Under the pieces are notes generated by a model. It searched no databases and was not told where the DNA came from. It saw only the letters and a program-made list of their open reading frames with translations. 64,000 nucleotides of DNA, taken from assembly GCA_951640165.1 (NCBI GenBank), contig OX621257.1:16255201-16319200 (forward strand). The letters are read 5' to 3'. This DNA is from Pseudoips prasinana. Lineage: Eukaryota > Arthropoda > Insecta > Lepidoptera > Nolidae. Positions 37,501 to 39,239 of this stretch are shown here, piece by piece (the stretch's first letter is position 1; each line of letters begins with the position of its first letter). The position numbers and the translations under genes were made by a program.

Positions 37501-38301
37501 AAAAGACTTTTTCTAAAATAAAAGTAGCCTAAGTTACTCCTTATTACATCAGCTACCTGCCCATAAAAGTCCCGTCAAAATCGGTCCAGCCATTTCAGAG
37601 ATTAGCCGGAACAAACAGACAGACAGACAGACAAAAATTGTAAAAAAAATATTTTGGTGTATGTACCGTATATATATTCATATTAATGTAGTAAAAACCG
37701 GTTATTTCAATATTACAAACAGACACTCCAATTTTATTTATTTGTATAGATTACACCCAGACTCAGACAAACAGACATGTTATGTGGGAATCGTACCCAC
37801 GACCTGCGGCGTGAAAGGCAAGCATCTACCAACCACGCCATCCGGCCTTTCATTCTTAGTATCTTAATTCTCTTCTCATATATAACATATCATTGCTGTA
37901 TAACTAAACTGTTTCATTTTAATACTTTCAGTGTGGACAACGACAGAGGCGCTATAGTGACCGGCCACAACAATCAAAATCCAAATTCAAACCACCATCT
38001 TTCCCCCACGCGCATCTTCTGCTCAGCCTTGCTACTCCCAACCATTTCTACAATCATAGGCAAGATATTCTTCCGTTCTATACAGAACAACTTACACAGA
38101 ACTATATTAGGCGGTCTCACTTATATAACTATAAAAGGTGCTTTAAAAATCTATCACAAACAAATGCTGTACATTAGGCATTCCAGTAGGAAGATTTTAG
38201 ATTATACGGAATCGAATCTTAAATTATACAGAAGTGCTACCAATAGCACCACCACTGATGGTATGGTGAGTACGAGAGATGATTCCGAACAGGTGGTTTA
38301 A
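1406..38301 (+). CDS. MARCHF5: MARCH5, mitochondrial RING-CH E3 ubiquitin ligase (whole gene, 4 coding exons)
   Basis: Join of 1406-1582, 20065-20310, 36129-36319 and 37932-38301: 984 nt, 327 residues plus TAA. Every junction has GT/AG and the frame is kept across all three introns. The family is a mitochondrial outer-membrane E3 ligase that ubiquitinates mitochondrial dynamics and import-related proteins. Seen directly: a RING-CH domain with C4HC3 ligands C32, C35, C51, C53, H61, C64, C83, C86; hydrophobic segments near residues 116-138, 157-173, 233-251 and 262-277, matching the four membrane spans of the family; family-typical stretches [26 protein letters not shown] and HRTILGG. The protein is about 50 residues longer than the roughly 278-residue vertebrate protein, mostly in the loop after exon 3 and in a polar tail after residue 295. 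Introns are 18,482, 15,818 and 1,612 bp and full of transposons. No frameshift or missing ligand is seen. Confidence 0.95.
1583..2080 (+). other. Start of MARCH5 intron 1, no element recognised
   Basis: AT-rich intronic sequence. A short segment near 1890-2000 resembles the tail of the tRNA-derived SINEs (TCAGTTGTTTGGTTGCC and ATAGTACAGGCTCT), so it is probably a decayed SINE 3' end. Otherwise I see nothing. Confidence 0.4.
2101..2147. repeat. Short inverted repeat (hairpin)
   Basis: GATAATA-ACATTGTGTCC is followed after a short loop by GGACACAATGATATTATC, an almost perfect stem of about 18 bp. The next 30 bases repeat part of the loop theme (CACTAAGAGG twice), suggesting a slippage-type local rearrangement. 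Confidence 0.6.
2287..2547 (-). mobile_element. tRNA-derived SINE, family 1
   Basis: Read on the minus strand it begins GACGGTCACCGTAGCCTAG with an A-box-like TAGCCTAGTTGG, then a B-box-like GGGTTCGAATCCCGG, then a body ending in a short ATT repeat. The same sequence is on the plus strand at 43118-43310 and 44841-45088. The tRNA-like head with internal RNA polymerase III promoter boxes plus an unrelated tail is the definition of a tRNA-derived SINE. Confidence 0.85.
2778..3182 (+). repeat. Interspersed repeat of the ACCGGCCAAGTGCGAGTCGG family
   Basis: Begins AAAAACCGGCCAAGTGCGAG and ends GGCTACGGAACCCTAAAAA, with a G12 run (2937-2948) and a CAGA microsatellite (about 3110-3126) inside. A second, shorter copy with both ends is at 50628-50822. 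I know this sequence as a very common lepidopteran repeat. I see no protein coding capacity and no clear terminal inverted repeats, so its transposition class is not decided here. Confidence 0.75.
3358..3437. repeat. Foldback element, about 34-bp arms
   Basis: Left arm about 3358-3392 (AAAAAGAGTAAACATG...) pairs with right arm about 3402-3437 (...CATGTTAACTCTTTTT) with a few mismatches and a loop of about 9 nt. The tight loop distinguishes it from an ordinary MITE; on transcription with MARCH5 intron 1 it would form a strong hairpin. Confidence 0.7.
3833..4003 (+). mobile_element. Helitron, short non-autonomous copy
   Basis: Starts TCTCTACTATATAAAA after an A and ends GCGGGTAACACCGCGGGGC then ACAGCTAT. 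The GC-rich stem GCGG...CCGC about ten bases before the end and the CTAG-like terminus (here CTAT, mutated) are Helitron 3' hallmarks. It shares the terminal block with copies at 25059-25492, 46386-46389, 61639-61935 and 62595-62598. Confidence 0.7.
4798..4886 (-). mobile_element. tRNA-derived SINE head, family 4
   Basis: On the minus strand it reads GTGTGGTGGCAGAGCAGTTA (A-box region) and TGGATTCGATTCCCACCCGC (B-box region). Same family as the plus-strand copy at 19148-19225 and the minus-strand copy at 49710-49778. Confidence 0.7.
5200..5392 (-). mobile_element. Degenerate SINE, family 3
   Basis: The minus strand shows the body of the family whose best copy is at 46592-46800: AACCTAATCCCTGTG on the plus strand corresponds to the CGAAGGGATTAG tail block, and GGTCACATAACTAG to the block around TTGTGTGACCC. 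The tRNA-like head is badly decayed. Confidence 0.55.
5878..6022. repeat. Interspersed repeat, family with GTTGTTCAAGCCGC
   Basis: The block AAGTTGTTCTAGCCGCTGTA and the following GGAAATGCTCAGAAAGGAAA recur in diverged form at 15270-15380, 24175-24390 (opposite strand) and 45585-45705. Ends are not clear and no coding potential is seen. Confidence 0.5.
6025..6355 (+). mobile_element. tRNA-derived SINE, family 5 (long body)
   Basis: Head: TTGCTTAGTTGGTCTTGCGG, then the B-box-like TTTCAAATCCCAGG; body continues to GTGGCCGAAATTAAGGAGG near 6345. The body block (TCGTGGACAATATGTCCTGA, CTAGTCTCCAT) is the same family as 29630-29930 and 41615-41830, and it is the parent of the 113-bp tandem array at 22915-24010. 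Confidence 0.7.
6715..7250 (+). mobile_element. SINE family 3, interrupted by a LINE fragment
   Basis: The SINE head GCACGCGTGGCGCAGTCGTTA (6715 onwards) runs to TGGTCGCCT at 6739-6747. The same nine bases reappear at 7103-7111 followed by CGCTACTACGTTGTCGC, the continuation of the SINE head, and the SINE body block CATGTTTGTAAAGTCCCCTG at about 7199. The 355 bp between is an insertion with a 9-bp target duplication. Confidence 0.75.
6748..7102 (+). mobile_element. 5'-truncated LINE with RNase H-end relic
   Basis: Inside the SINE above, flanked by TGGTCGCCT direct repeats. It encodes [20 protein letters not shown] and [10 protein letters not shown], the ending typical of non-LTR retrotransposon polyproteins after the RNase H domain, where a cysteine motif follows. 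It ends TGATGATGAA, a short ATG-type tail. Truncation at the 5' end plus target duplication is the normal signature of target-primed reverse transcription. Confidence 0.75.
7250..8275 (+). other. Intron 1 sequence with unassigned repeat-like block
   Basis: 7530-7730 has a GC-richer stretch with GATGACGATGATCACGCC and a tail CCAGTAAATAAAATACCC that look like a retrotransposon 3' region, but I cannot place them in a family. The rest is AT-rich with nothing recognised. Confidence 0.35.
8276..10136 (+). pseudogene. RTE-type LINE reverse transcriptase, broken
   Basis: The sequence encodes, in pieces across frames, the reverse transcriptase and C-terminal region of an RTE-clade non-LTR retrotransposon. 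8476-8951: [19 protein letters not shown], then [19 protein letters not shown] and [14 protein letters not shown]. 8950-9108: [17 protein letters not shown] and [13 protein letters not shown]. 9254-10126: [44 protein letters not shown] and [11 protein letters not shown]. It ends with GGCTGATATGATGATGATGA, the RTE-style tail. It is dead: the block after KKGDKTQ (finger/palm residues before [13 protein letters not shown]) is missing, a frameshift separates KSLTF from the next segment, and about 11 bp containing the catalytic FADD codons are gone near 9362. Upstream of 8476 the assignment is weaker. Confidence 0.85.
10140..11150 (+). other. Intron 1, no gene or clear element
   Basis: AT-rich. 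A 12-bp perfect hairpin (CGATTCTATAAA / TTTATAGAATCG) lies at 10331-10359. The remainder shows no coding potential and no repeat I can match within the window. Confidence 0.4.
11140..11335 (+). repeat. Interspersed repeat, CCCCGGGACATGCCTGAGC family
   Basis: Contains GATCCAAGACAGTTAAAGCG, CCCCGGGACATGCCTGAGC and CTGGCTTACAGGAGTTACAG. The same order of blocks recurs at 42470-42640 and 49125-49280, and a 3' piece at 26170-26235. The open frame here is part of the repeat, not a gene. Confidence 0.7.
11948..12215 (+). mobile_element. tRNA-derived SINE
   Basis: The head TGCCGTTAGTGTAGTGGTAG and B-box-like AGGTCAAATCCCGCTCGAG are tRNA-like. The body after 12015 contains AGCTCGGAGTTTGCAAG and TAGCTCGGTGAGCAC. 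It is probably a relative of family 5, much diverged. It is not a functional tRNA: the cloverleaf cannot be completed. Confidence 0.6.
12926..13343. mobile_element. MITE-A inserted in SINE, with nested MITE-B
   Basis: Begins GGGGCTCTACCGGCTAAG and ends TTTAGAGCCCC, the ends of the element at 24780-25022. Shared internal blocks are CCGAAC.TCGATTTCTTA, TTCAAATAAAT and AATCGGCTTCCAT. The right half has lost most of its terminal inverted repeat and is invaded by MITE-B. Confidence 0.7.
13035..13305. mobile_element. MITE-B, 30-bp terminal inverted repeats
   Basis: Left arm 13036-13065 (CGCACTTTTAAAACAAAAGT...) and right arm 13275-13304 (...ACTTTTGTTTTAAAGGTGCG) pair with one mismatch over 30 bp. 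It lies within MITE-A, which lies within a SINE: three levels of nesting. The 210-bp interior is AT-rich and non-coding. Confidence 0.75.
13419..13730 (+). repeat. Second copy of the 12690-12785 block plus another repeat
   Basis: The block TTGTCCGAGGAGATAAA.ACT and GAAGCGTCATTCGTAGCCAT occurs at 12737-12778 and again at 13508-13550, same strand, with CTTACTTAA.TAGTTCTTGA at the start of each. 13570-13730 (GGTTAAGCAGTTGGCGAACG, CTTTGGAGGGCACGTG) resembles the reverse of 24200-24270. Confidence 0.55.
13857..14078 (+). mobile_element. Non-autonomous repeat with RTE-like tail
   Basis: Starts TGTGGTGACGGCGGCGAATA, contains ATCACCCCATCTCATCCCG and GACGGGCAGCAGC, and ends GGCTGCTCCAGCAGTGGACT then GATGATGATG. 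Related copies: 58675-58905 and 53870-54030 (plus), 36690-36835 and 41280-41510 (minus). The last 50 bp match the 3' end of the RTE LINE at 10075-10136, as expected of an element that borrows the LINE machinery. Confidence 0.7.
14248..14500 (+). mobile_element. tRNA-derived SINE, family 5
   Basis: Head GCCTCGTTGATCTAGCGGCA with B-box-like CTGGGTTCAAATCCCTGATA, body GTATTACACCCCTTTGTGCC and TTGGAGACTACGTAAAGC. The body matches the copies at 6025 and (reverse) 29630-29930. Confidence 0.75.
15236..15385 (+). repeat. Interspersed repeat, GCTCAAGCCGCCCAAGTAGG family
   Basis: Contains ATCGTATGGGTAGTGGTAAC, TGCTCAAGCCGCC and GAGCCTAGTTACTTAACC. The reverse complement of the same blocks is at 24175-24390. 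It starts with a short GCTT microsatellite. Confidence 0.65.
15386..17500 (+). other. Intron 1, no gene or clear element
   Basis: About 2.1 kb of AT-rich sequence without coding potential. The only structure I see is a perfect 18-bp AT-only inverted repeat, 16975-16992 against 17014-17031, with a 21-nt loop. Confidence 0.45.
17501..18786 (+). mobile_element. Full-length mariner (cecropia-type) transposon
   Basis: 1,286 bp, the usual length of mariner elements. Terminal inverted repeats are 17501-17528 (TTAGGTCTTTACCTATGAAA...) and 18759-18786, identical over 27 bp with a mismatch at the outermost base. A TA duplication flanks both ends (17499-17500, 18787-18788). The transposase gene fills the interior. 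Length, ends and target site all agree; the only defect I see is a frameshift in the transposase. Very low divergence from the copy at 1-345 suggests recent activity in this lineage. Confidence 0.96.
17691..18708 (+). pseudogene. mariner transposase, one frameshift
   Basis: Starts ATGGATACG ([13 protein letters not shown]) and ends YFD-TAA. The N-terminal helix-turn-helix region is in one frame (17691-17897, stopping after GRPKTGRQ) and the rest is in another (from [17 protein letters not shown]). The shift lies at about 17885-17893, between GRPKT and VDNDE. The catalytic core is intact in the second frame: TCDEKWI, HDNARPH and SPDLAPTDY, with 34 residues between the second and third aspartates (DD34D), the mariner hallmark. 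The linker motif WVPHEL is present. As it stands it cannot make full-length transposase, but the ends could still be mobilised by an active copy. Confidence 0.93.
18787..20064 (+). other. End of intron 1 with one SINE head
   Basis: 19148-19225 is a plus-strand family 4 SINE head: TGTGGTGGCTGAGCGGTTAA and GTTCGTTTCCCACCCG. Nothing else is recognised. The polypyrimidine-rich acceptor of MARCH5 exon 2 ends at 20064. Confidence 0.6.
20065..20310 (+). CDS. MARCHF5: MARCH5 coding exon 2
   Basis: Encodes residues 60-141. The acceptor is TTTGTTTTAG at 20055-20064; the exon opens GTGCATCAAAGT (V-H-Q-S), which restores the zinc ligands H61 and C64, followed by CPQC (C83, C86). After the RING come an amphipathic stretch and the first membrane segment ([20 protein letters not shown]). 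The donor is CAG|GTTAGT at 20310/20311. Length 246 nt, phase 0 at both ends. A LINE relic begins within about 60 bp of the donor. Confidence 0.95.
20367..20640 (+). pseudogene. LINE reverse transcriptase C-terminal relic
   Basis: Encodes [20 protein letters not shown] then [15 protein letters not shown], and further on codons for RRACMKNIM in a shifted frame. LRWFGHxxRM and GRGRPxxT are the recognisable ending of a large group of LINE polyproteins. Reverse-strand copies of the same region are at 21885-21995, 28865-29155 and 57675-57845. It lies 56 bp after the MARCH5 exon 2 donor. Confidence 0.8.
20975..21255 (+). mobile_element. tRNA-derived SINE
   Basis: The head GAGATAGTCTAGTGGTTAAA and B-box-like ACGAGTTCAATCCTGCCCG are tRNA-like. 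The body includes AATGTTCTTGATAGCATGTG, GTGAGAAGAGGCCCTTATCC and AATGGGCTGCATCATC, recurring in diverged form at 24540-24705. Confidence 0.7.
21256..22250 (+). other. Intron 2 with LINE tail fragment
   Basis: 21885-21995 is a minus-strand copy of the LINE 3' region (GACTCACGCCTGTTTCCCAG, GGTAGGCAGAGAC, TTGCACACCTCTTTTGC). The rest is AT-rich with nothing recognised. Confidence 0.5.
22250..22400 (+). repeat. Interspersed repeat shared with 63680-63795
   Basis: Blocks TCAAAGTTAAATTGCGTTTT, GATAACCTATGGATAAGCGG and TAAATTTAAGTAGCGTTTG occur in the same order at 63695-63780. The two halves (TTTGACATGCGGTTGAGC-like / GCTCAACC-like) suggest weak terminal inverted symmetry, so this may be a small MITE. 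Confidence 0.55.
22561..22745 (-). mobile_element. Helitron, 3' part, minus strand
   Basis: Plus strand begins CTAGCTGTGCCCCGCGG after an A, the reverse complement of a Helitron 3' end (hairpin, then CTAG before T). It runs to ACATTCGCATTTATAATATT. The 5' TC end is not obvious. Confidence 0.7.
22915..24010 (-). mobile_element. SINE family 5 body expanded into a tandem array
   Basis: Left flank (TTCGGCTACGGCAGCC, TGGAGAGCC) and right flank (GATAGGATGTCTAGCGACCC, GACCGGCAAGAGGTTAGG, CCGAGGCACGGGTGTGAAA) are the two ends of the SINE body seen whole at 29630-29830 and 41615-41830. Between them the middle is repeated eight times. The tRNA-like head expected on the right is not recognisable. Confidence 0.75.
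22970..23880 (+). repeat. Tandem repeat, 113-bp unit, 8 copies
   Basis: Unit starts (ATGGACAC...) at 23003, 23116, 23229, 23342, 23455, 23568, 23681 and 23794: exact 113-bp spacing. Units 1-7 differ from each other by about one to three bases (for example A/C at the ATTATAGTGC site in unit 2, CCTGAG versus CCCGAG at the junction). Unit 8 is clearly diverged and closer to the dispersed SINE (GGGACATATTATAGTGC, GTGTGTGCGCAAAC). Since 113 is not a multiple of three, overlapping 70-residue open frames recur once per unit; these are by-products of the repeat, not genes. Confidence 0.95.
24110..24160. repeat. Perfect 16-bp inverted repeat
   Basis: ATTCATGTCCGTATTA (24110-24125) and TAATACGGACATGAAT (24145-24160) with a 19-nt AT-rich loop. 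It lies between two dispersed repeats and is not part of either as far as I can see. Confidence 0.8.
24175..24400 (-). repeat. Interspersed repeat (reverse copy of 15236-15385)
   Basis: GGTTTAGTAACTAGGCTCGC, GAGCGGCTTGAACAACTTTG and ACTGCCCATACGATAAG are the reverse complements of blocks in the copy at 15236-15385. Ends are diffuse. Confidence 0.65.
24406..24705. mobile_element. SINE-like repeat
   Basis: 24410-24480 is tRNA-like on the minus strand (TTTGAACTCGAGATC, GTCAAACCATTAAGGC). 24540-24705 is a body block (TTATCGTGAGGAAACCGCA, TGTTCTTGACGGCATAAT, TAGGACAGTAATTGGCTGCA) shared with the SINE at 20975-21255. The two parts point in opposite directions, so there may be two elements. Confidence 0.5.
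24780..25022. mobile_element. MITE-A with long terminal inverted repeats
   Basis: Left end GGGGCTTTACCGGCTAAGTC... pairs for about 62 bp with right end ...GACTTAGCCGGTAGAGCCCC (a few mismatches). The interior carries ATCGGCTTC / GAAGCCGAT, so the whole 243 bp nearly folds on itself. It is non-coding. Relatives: 12926-13343 (same SINE junction), and more distant ones at 34330-34510 and 57235-57400 with the GGCTTCCATGAGCACATGTG block. No unambiguous target duplication is seen. Confidence 0.85.
25059..25492 (+). mobile_element. Helitron, non-autonomous, complete ends
   Basis: 434 bp, starting TCTAATATATAAAATTATCG and ending GCGGGTAAAACCGCGGGG then AACAGCTAG. Flanked by A (25058) and T (25493), with no target duplication. 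TC at the 5' end, CTAG at the 3' end, a GC-rich hairpin about ten bases inside the 3' end, and insertion between A and T are all the Helitron criteria, and the empty site is known from other SINE copies. Confidence 0.92.
25641..28250 (+). other. Intron 2, mostly unassigned
   Basis: 26170-26235 is a 3' piece of the CCCCGGGACATGCC repeat family. 26540-26590 has an RTE-type tail (TCTTTCGGCTGATATGATG). Around 27340-27600 there is a slightly GC-richer stretch with an open frame on the minus strand of 75 codons that matches nothing I know. The rest is AT-rich. Confidence 0.45.
28250..28430 (-). mobile_element. SINE family 3, minus strand
   Basis: AAAGACAACGCCTGCACTGG, ATAAATCCCTGTATAGCGG, CCCAGACTCAGAACTA and GGGTCACATAAATAG are the reverse of blocks in the copy at 46592-46800. 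The tRNA-like head (GCGGGGATCATACGCGAAC...) is decayed and abuts the MITE at 28435. Confidence 0.65.
28435..28670. mobile_element. PIF/Harbinger-like MITE, TAA target duplication
   Basis: 236 bp. The left end GGGCCAGCGCAGACAGAGAG and right end CTCTCTGTCTGCGCTGACCC are inverted repeats that stay paired for about 70 bp (through GAGAGGATTTTATTAAGGC and AAAATCAACTTTA). TAA is present on both sides (28432-28434 and 28671-28673). A three-base TWA duplication is characteristic of PIF/Harbinger elements. Non-coding. Confidence 0.85.
28674..28755 (+). repeat. Short direct repeat, 2 copies
   Basis: GGCCGCACTTGACTGCACGT occurs at 28674-28693 and 28724-28743, about 50 bp apart, directly next to the MITE's right end. 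The second copy is preceded by CTGTAA, as is the MITE itself. Confidence 0.75.
28865..29155 (-). pseudogene. LINE reverse transcriptase C-terminal relic, minus strand
   Basis: Reverse copy of the LINE end seen at 20367-20640: on the plus strand GACTCACGCCTGTTTCCCAG, CATACATGCTCGCCGGTTTA, GATCAGAGAATGTTCTACG and TTCATTCATCCTTTCTAAAT, corresponding to the GRGRPxxTFxDQIG and ERMNE codons. It ends at a CATA microsatellite that is its 3' tail. Confidence 0.8.
29545..29990 (-). mobile_element. SINE family 3 interrupted by a family 5 SINE
   Basis: Outer SINE: 29545-29617 (AATCCCTGTATCGCGGGGAC, GACACCTAGACTCGGATCA) and about 29928-29990 (AACTATGGGTCACACGAATA, GTGGATCGAAC). Inserted: 29618-29927, a whole family 5 SINE on the minus strand with body (TTTCGGCCACGGCGGCCACT, ATTAGCCAATAGCGCAGGAC, CCGAGGCACGGGGGTGT) and tRNA-like head (GATTTGAACCCAGGACATTC ... 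CGCTTGACCAACGACGCAGC). Confidence 0.75.
30000..31330 (+). other. Intron 2, no gene or clear element
   Basis: AT-rich intronic DNA. The block AGCCTTCCGTAAAATATA around 30100-30150 is palindromic with TTTTACGGCTC, a weak hairpin. I see no exon-like frame here. Confidence 0.4.
31345..31615 (+). mobile_element. RTE-tailed non-autonomous repeat
   Basis: Contains TTTCCGGCTCAGAAAGACAA, TATCCCGCGGGTGTATAAAA and ends GGGAGGCCTTTGTCCAACAG then GTGGACGATATCAGGCTGATGATGATG, the same 3' end as the RTE LINE. The predicted open frame across its 5' junction is an artefact. Confidence 0.7.
32035..32250 (-). mobile_element. tRNA-derived SINE, minus strand
   Basis: Tail first on the plus strand (GGCCCCAAACTAGGAAGAGA, AACAACTGATAAACATACTT), then the head (GGGGATCAAAACCACAACCA ... 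AACCGCTAGATTAACAC). The same arrangement is at 60070-60290. Confidence 0.65.
32345..32480 (-). mobile_element. SINE family 2, 3' part, minus strand
   Basis: Plus strand TCCTGGGGCATTATTCACAC, CATCTGATCCCAAACTAAG and CAAACCAGATAACTGATATA are the reverse of the family 2 tail. The head is missing; a LINE relic follows directly. Confidence 0.7.
32478..32690 (-). pseudogene. LINE C-terminal relic, minus strand
   Basis: Minus-strand frame 32673-32488 reads [18 protein letters not shown], then [20 protein letters not shown]. The RPKRRWxDDL motif is the recognisable end of RTE-like LINE proteins (compare [11 protein letters not shown] at 9985-10020). Strongly truncated at its 5' end. Confidence 0.7.
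33002..33252 (+). mobile_element. tRNA-derived SINE, family 2, uninterrupted
   Basis: Head GTTGGCGTGGTTGGCAAATG, B-box region GGTGGTGGGTCCGATGCCCA, body CAGATATTTGTGTGCATGAA, CCGAGTCTGAG, tail GTTTCCATAGTACAAGCTCT ... CCAGGGTATTATTATA. A useful reference for the empty MITE junction. Confidence 0.85.
33600..34172 (+). pseudogene. LINE 3' end: last codons and 3'UTR
   Basis: Frame from about 33640 reads [31 protein letters not shown] and ENLLEFVI then TAA. This resembles the C-terminus of Jockey/CR1-like non-LTR polyproteins, which end soon after an RSFxxxGPxLYN-type segment. It is followed by an AT-rich 3'UTR and a tail AATTATTCTTATTCTTA at about 34155-34172, a typical short 3' repeat. Severely 5'-truncated. 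Confidence 0.7.
34330..34510. mobile_element. Diverged MITE-A relative
   Basis: Shares AATCGGCTTCCATGAGCACA, GACGTCATAAATGG and GTAGTCATTTTTAA with MITE-A and with 57235-57400. Its outer ends (CGTCCAAATAGATGAAGGTT ... CATCTTTTTGAACGCCGCC) are inverted relative to each other but decayed. Confidence 0.6.
34511..35340 (+). other. Intron 2, no gene or clear element
   Basis: AT-rich; a short GTCGTC run at 34740-34757. An 80-codon open frame at 34497-34739 starts inside the MITE remnant and has no recognisable motif. Confidence 0.4.
35345..35790 (+). repeat. GC-rich interspersed repeat
   Basis: Begins AGGCTGGGCGAATGCCTACG, has ACTCGTACCGACTAAACCTC, CTTCTCTTGGCGCCTAACGG and GGGACACGTAACCCTAACCC. 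The reverse complement of the same order of blocks is at 50345-50625. Several overlapping open frames on both strands are due to GC content. Confidence 0.7.
36129..36319 (+). CDS. MARCHF5: MARCH5 coding exon 3
   Basis: Encodes residues 142-204 plus two bases of codon 205. The acceptor is AAATTCCAG at 36120-36128 and the donor GTGAGT starts at 36320. The peptide [12 protein letters not shown] followed by [16 protein letters not shown] is the second membrane segment region of MARCH5, and [14 protein letters not shown] is the conserved loop. Length 191 nt, so the exon ends in phase 2 and needs the T at 37932 to complete codon 205 (AAT, N). Confidence 0.94.
36320..37320 (+). other. Start of MARCH5 intron 3
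   Basis: 36464-36497 is a perfect 14-bp hairpin (CCTAATTGTGAACC / GGTTCACAATTAGG, loop GGTTAA). 36690-36835 is a minus-strand copy of the RTE-tailed repeat (AGAATGGGCGGGGCTACGCT, GCTTGGCGATCTCAGTTTGA). The remainder, including a 158-codon minus-strand frame at 36835-37311, shows nothing recognisable; that frame has no exon signals or motif. Confidence 0.5.
37325..37848 (-). mobile_element. SINE family 2 interrupted by a Helitron
   Basis: Plus strand: SINE tail 37325-37438 (TTCCTGGGTCATTATTAG, CTAATCCCAAACTAAGCAGA, ... TTGATAA), Helitron 37439-37750, then SINE 37751-37848 (TTACACCCAGACTCAGACAA, GGGAATCGTACCCACGACC, ACCAACCACGCCATCCGGCC). The joined junction GATAA/TTACACCC is the intact SINE sequence. 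Confidence 0.85.
37439..37750 (-). mobile_element. Helitron, non-autonomous, complete ends
   Basis: Plus strand starts CTAGCTGTGCCCGCGACTTC and ends TTTATTTATTTGTATAGA, so on its own strand it begins TCTATACAAATAAATAAAAT and ends with a GC hairpin then CTAG. It is flanked by A (37438) and T (37751). A CAGA microsatellite lies inside at 37615-37633. Its 5' end differs from the Helitron at 25059-25492, so they are different families. Confidence 0.9.
37932..38301 (+). CDS. MARCHF5: MARCH5 coding exon 4 (terminal)
   Basis: The acceptor is ATACTTTCAG at 37922-37931. Encodes residues 205-327: a polar N/H-rich loop ([10 protein letters not shown]), the third membrane segment ([19 protein letters not shown]), the fourth ([15 protein letters not shown]), then a polar serine/threonine-rich tail ending DDSEQVV and TAA at 38299-38301. 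The upstream reading frame stays open into a SINE, but the acceptor and family homology start at residue 205. Confidence 0.94.
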
Positions 38302-38720
38302 TTATTGTTAATGTATATGTACATAATGTATAGAGACCTCTATATGGGGCGAAGATACCATTGATGCGTTTATTATCGTCAGTTTTCATAATTTGACAGA
38401 TAATGATGGCGATTGTCTTAGACTACTAAACTAATTTAAATGTCATTACATCTTTTTCTTATATACCTGGTATGAAAAGAACTTCTATGTATACCCTATA
38501 CATAGAAATTCCAATCGACGAAATGCGCATGAGCAATGCGTACTCATACGCGAACCCGGCATATTATTGTGGTTTATTTTTACTCAGTATTTAGTACCAA
38601 AACTCTCCACGAGGATACTTTTTGTATACCTAATTAGTCTATGTACTTTTCCTTTGCTATCCGGCTCAAAGGACCACATGTAATCAATAGAAATAAAATA
38701 TTTACTGTGATAACGACAGA
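38302..38720 (+). other. Presumed MARCH5 3'UTR with AATAAA
   Basis: The first canonical AATAAA I see after the stop codon is at 38692-38697, about 390 bp downstream. It would place the cleavage site near 38710-38720. It lies in the loop of the foldback element at 38585-38810. The 3' end is inferred from the hexamer only. Confidence 0.4.
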
Positions 38721-38810
38721 AAAACAAAACACAATAATCAAATATAAAAAAGGAAAATTACATAGACCAATTAGGTATACAAAAAGTATCTATGTCGTGG
38801 ACAAATACTG
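38585..38810. mobile_element. Foldback/MITE element just after MARCH5
   Basis: Outer ends CAGTATTT (38585) and AAATACTG (to 38810). Inner arms 38615-38655 and 38749-38789 pair over about 41 bp (ATACTTTTTGTATACCTAAT... with ...ATTAGGTATACAAAAAGTAT) with few mismatches; CCACGA / TCGTGG also pair. The 93-bp loop is AT-rich and contains AATAAA at 38692. The left inner arm and part of the loop would lie in the MARCH5 3'UTR if cleavage occurs at that hexamer. Confidence 0.8.
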
Positions 38811-39029
38811 AAAGTCACAATTAAAAACGCCGCGTCCCTTTCATAATAATAATGTTAGAAGGAAATGTAATTATATTAAAATTAGTTTAGTCGGTGGTAA
38901 TTGCATGGAATGGGGGGCATTGGCGTCGCTTACCAATTGAACTAATTAATCCCAAGGACAGGACAGTTCGGCGTTAATGGGTTATAGATATATCAAAACT
39001 ATGTTGGCTGTTATGTTAGGAGTATTGAT

Positions 39030-39235
39030 CTCTTCTAAACATCATGCAGAGAATAAGAGGTAAGATGTTGGGACACTTGATAAGCCATAATCCTTCATAA
39101 GAAACATCACGACAGGAAAAGTGGAAGAAAGAAGAGTTTGACAGACTTAAGGTTAAATAATCGAAATCAAATGGAGTAGGGCCGTATCAAGAGGTCAAAG
39201 CGCTTCCTGAAGCTCCACCAACAAGAGGAGTATAG
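39030..39235 (+). pseudogene. LINE C-terminal relic
   Basis: The frame with HHAENKR/MQRIRGKMLGHL-like codons (ATGCAGAGAATAAGAGGTAA, ATGTTGGGACACTTGATA) followed by AGGAAAAGTGGAAGAAAGAAG resembles the end of RTE-like LINE proteins (MLGHLxRH ... GKxxGKRxRGR). Very decayed, so the call is tentative. Confidence 0.45.
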
Positions 39236-39239
39236 TATA

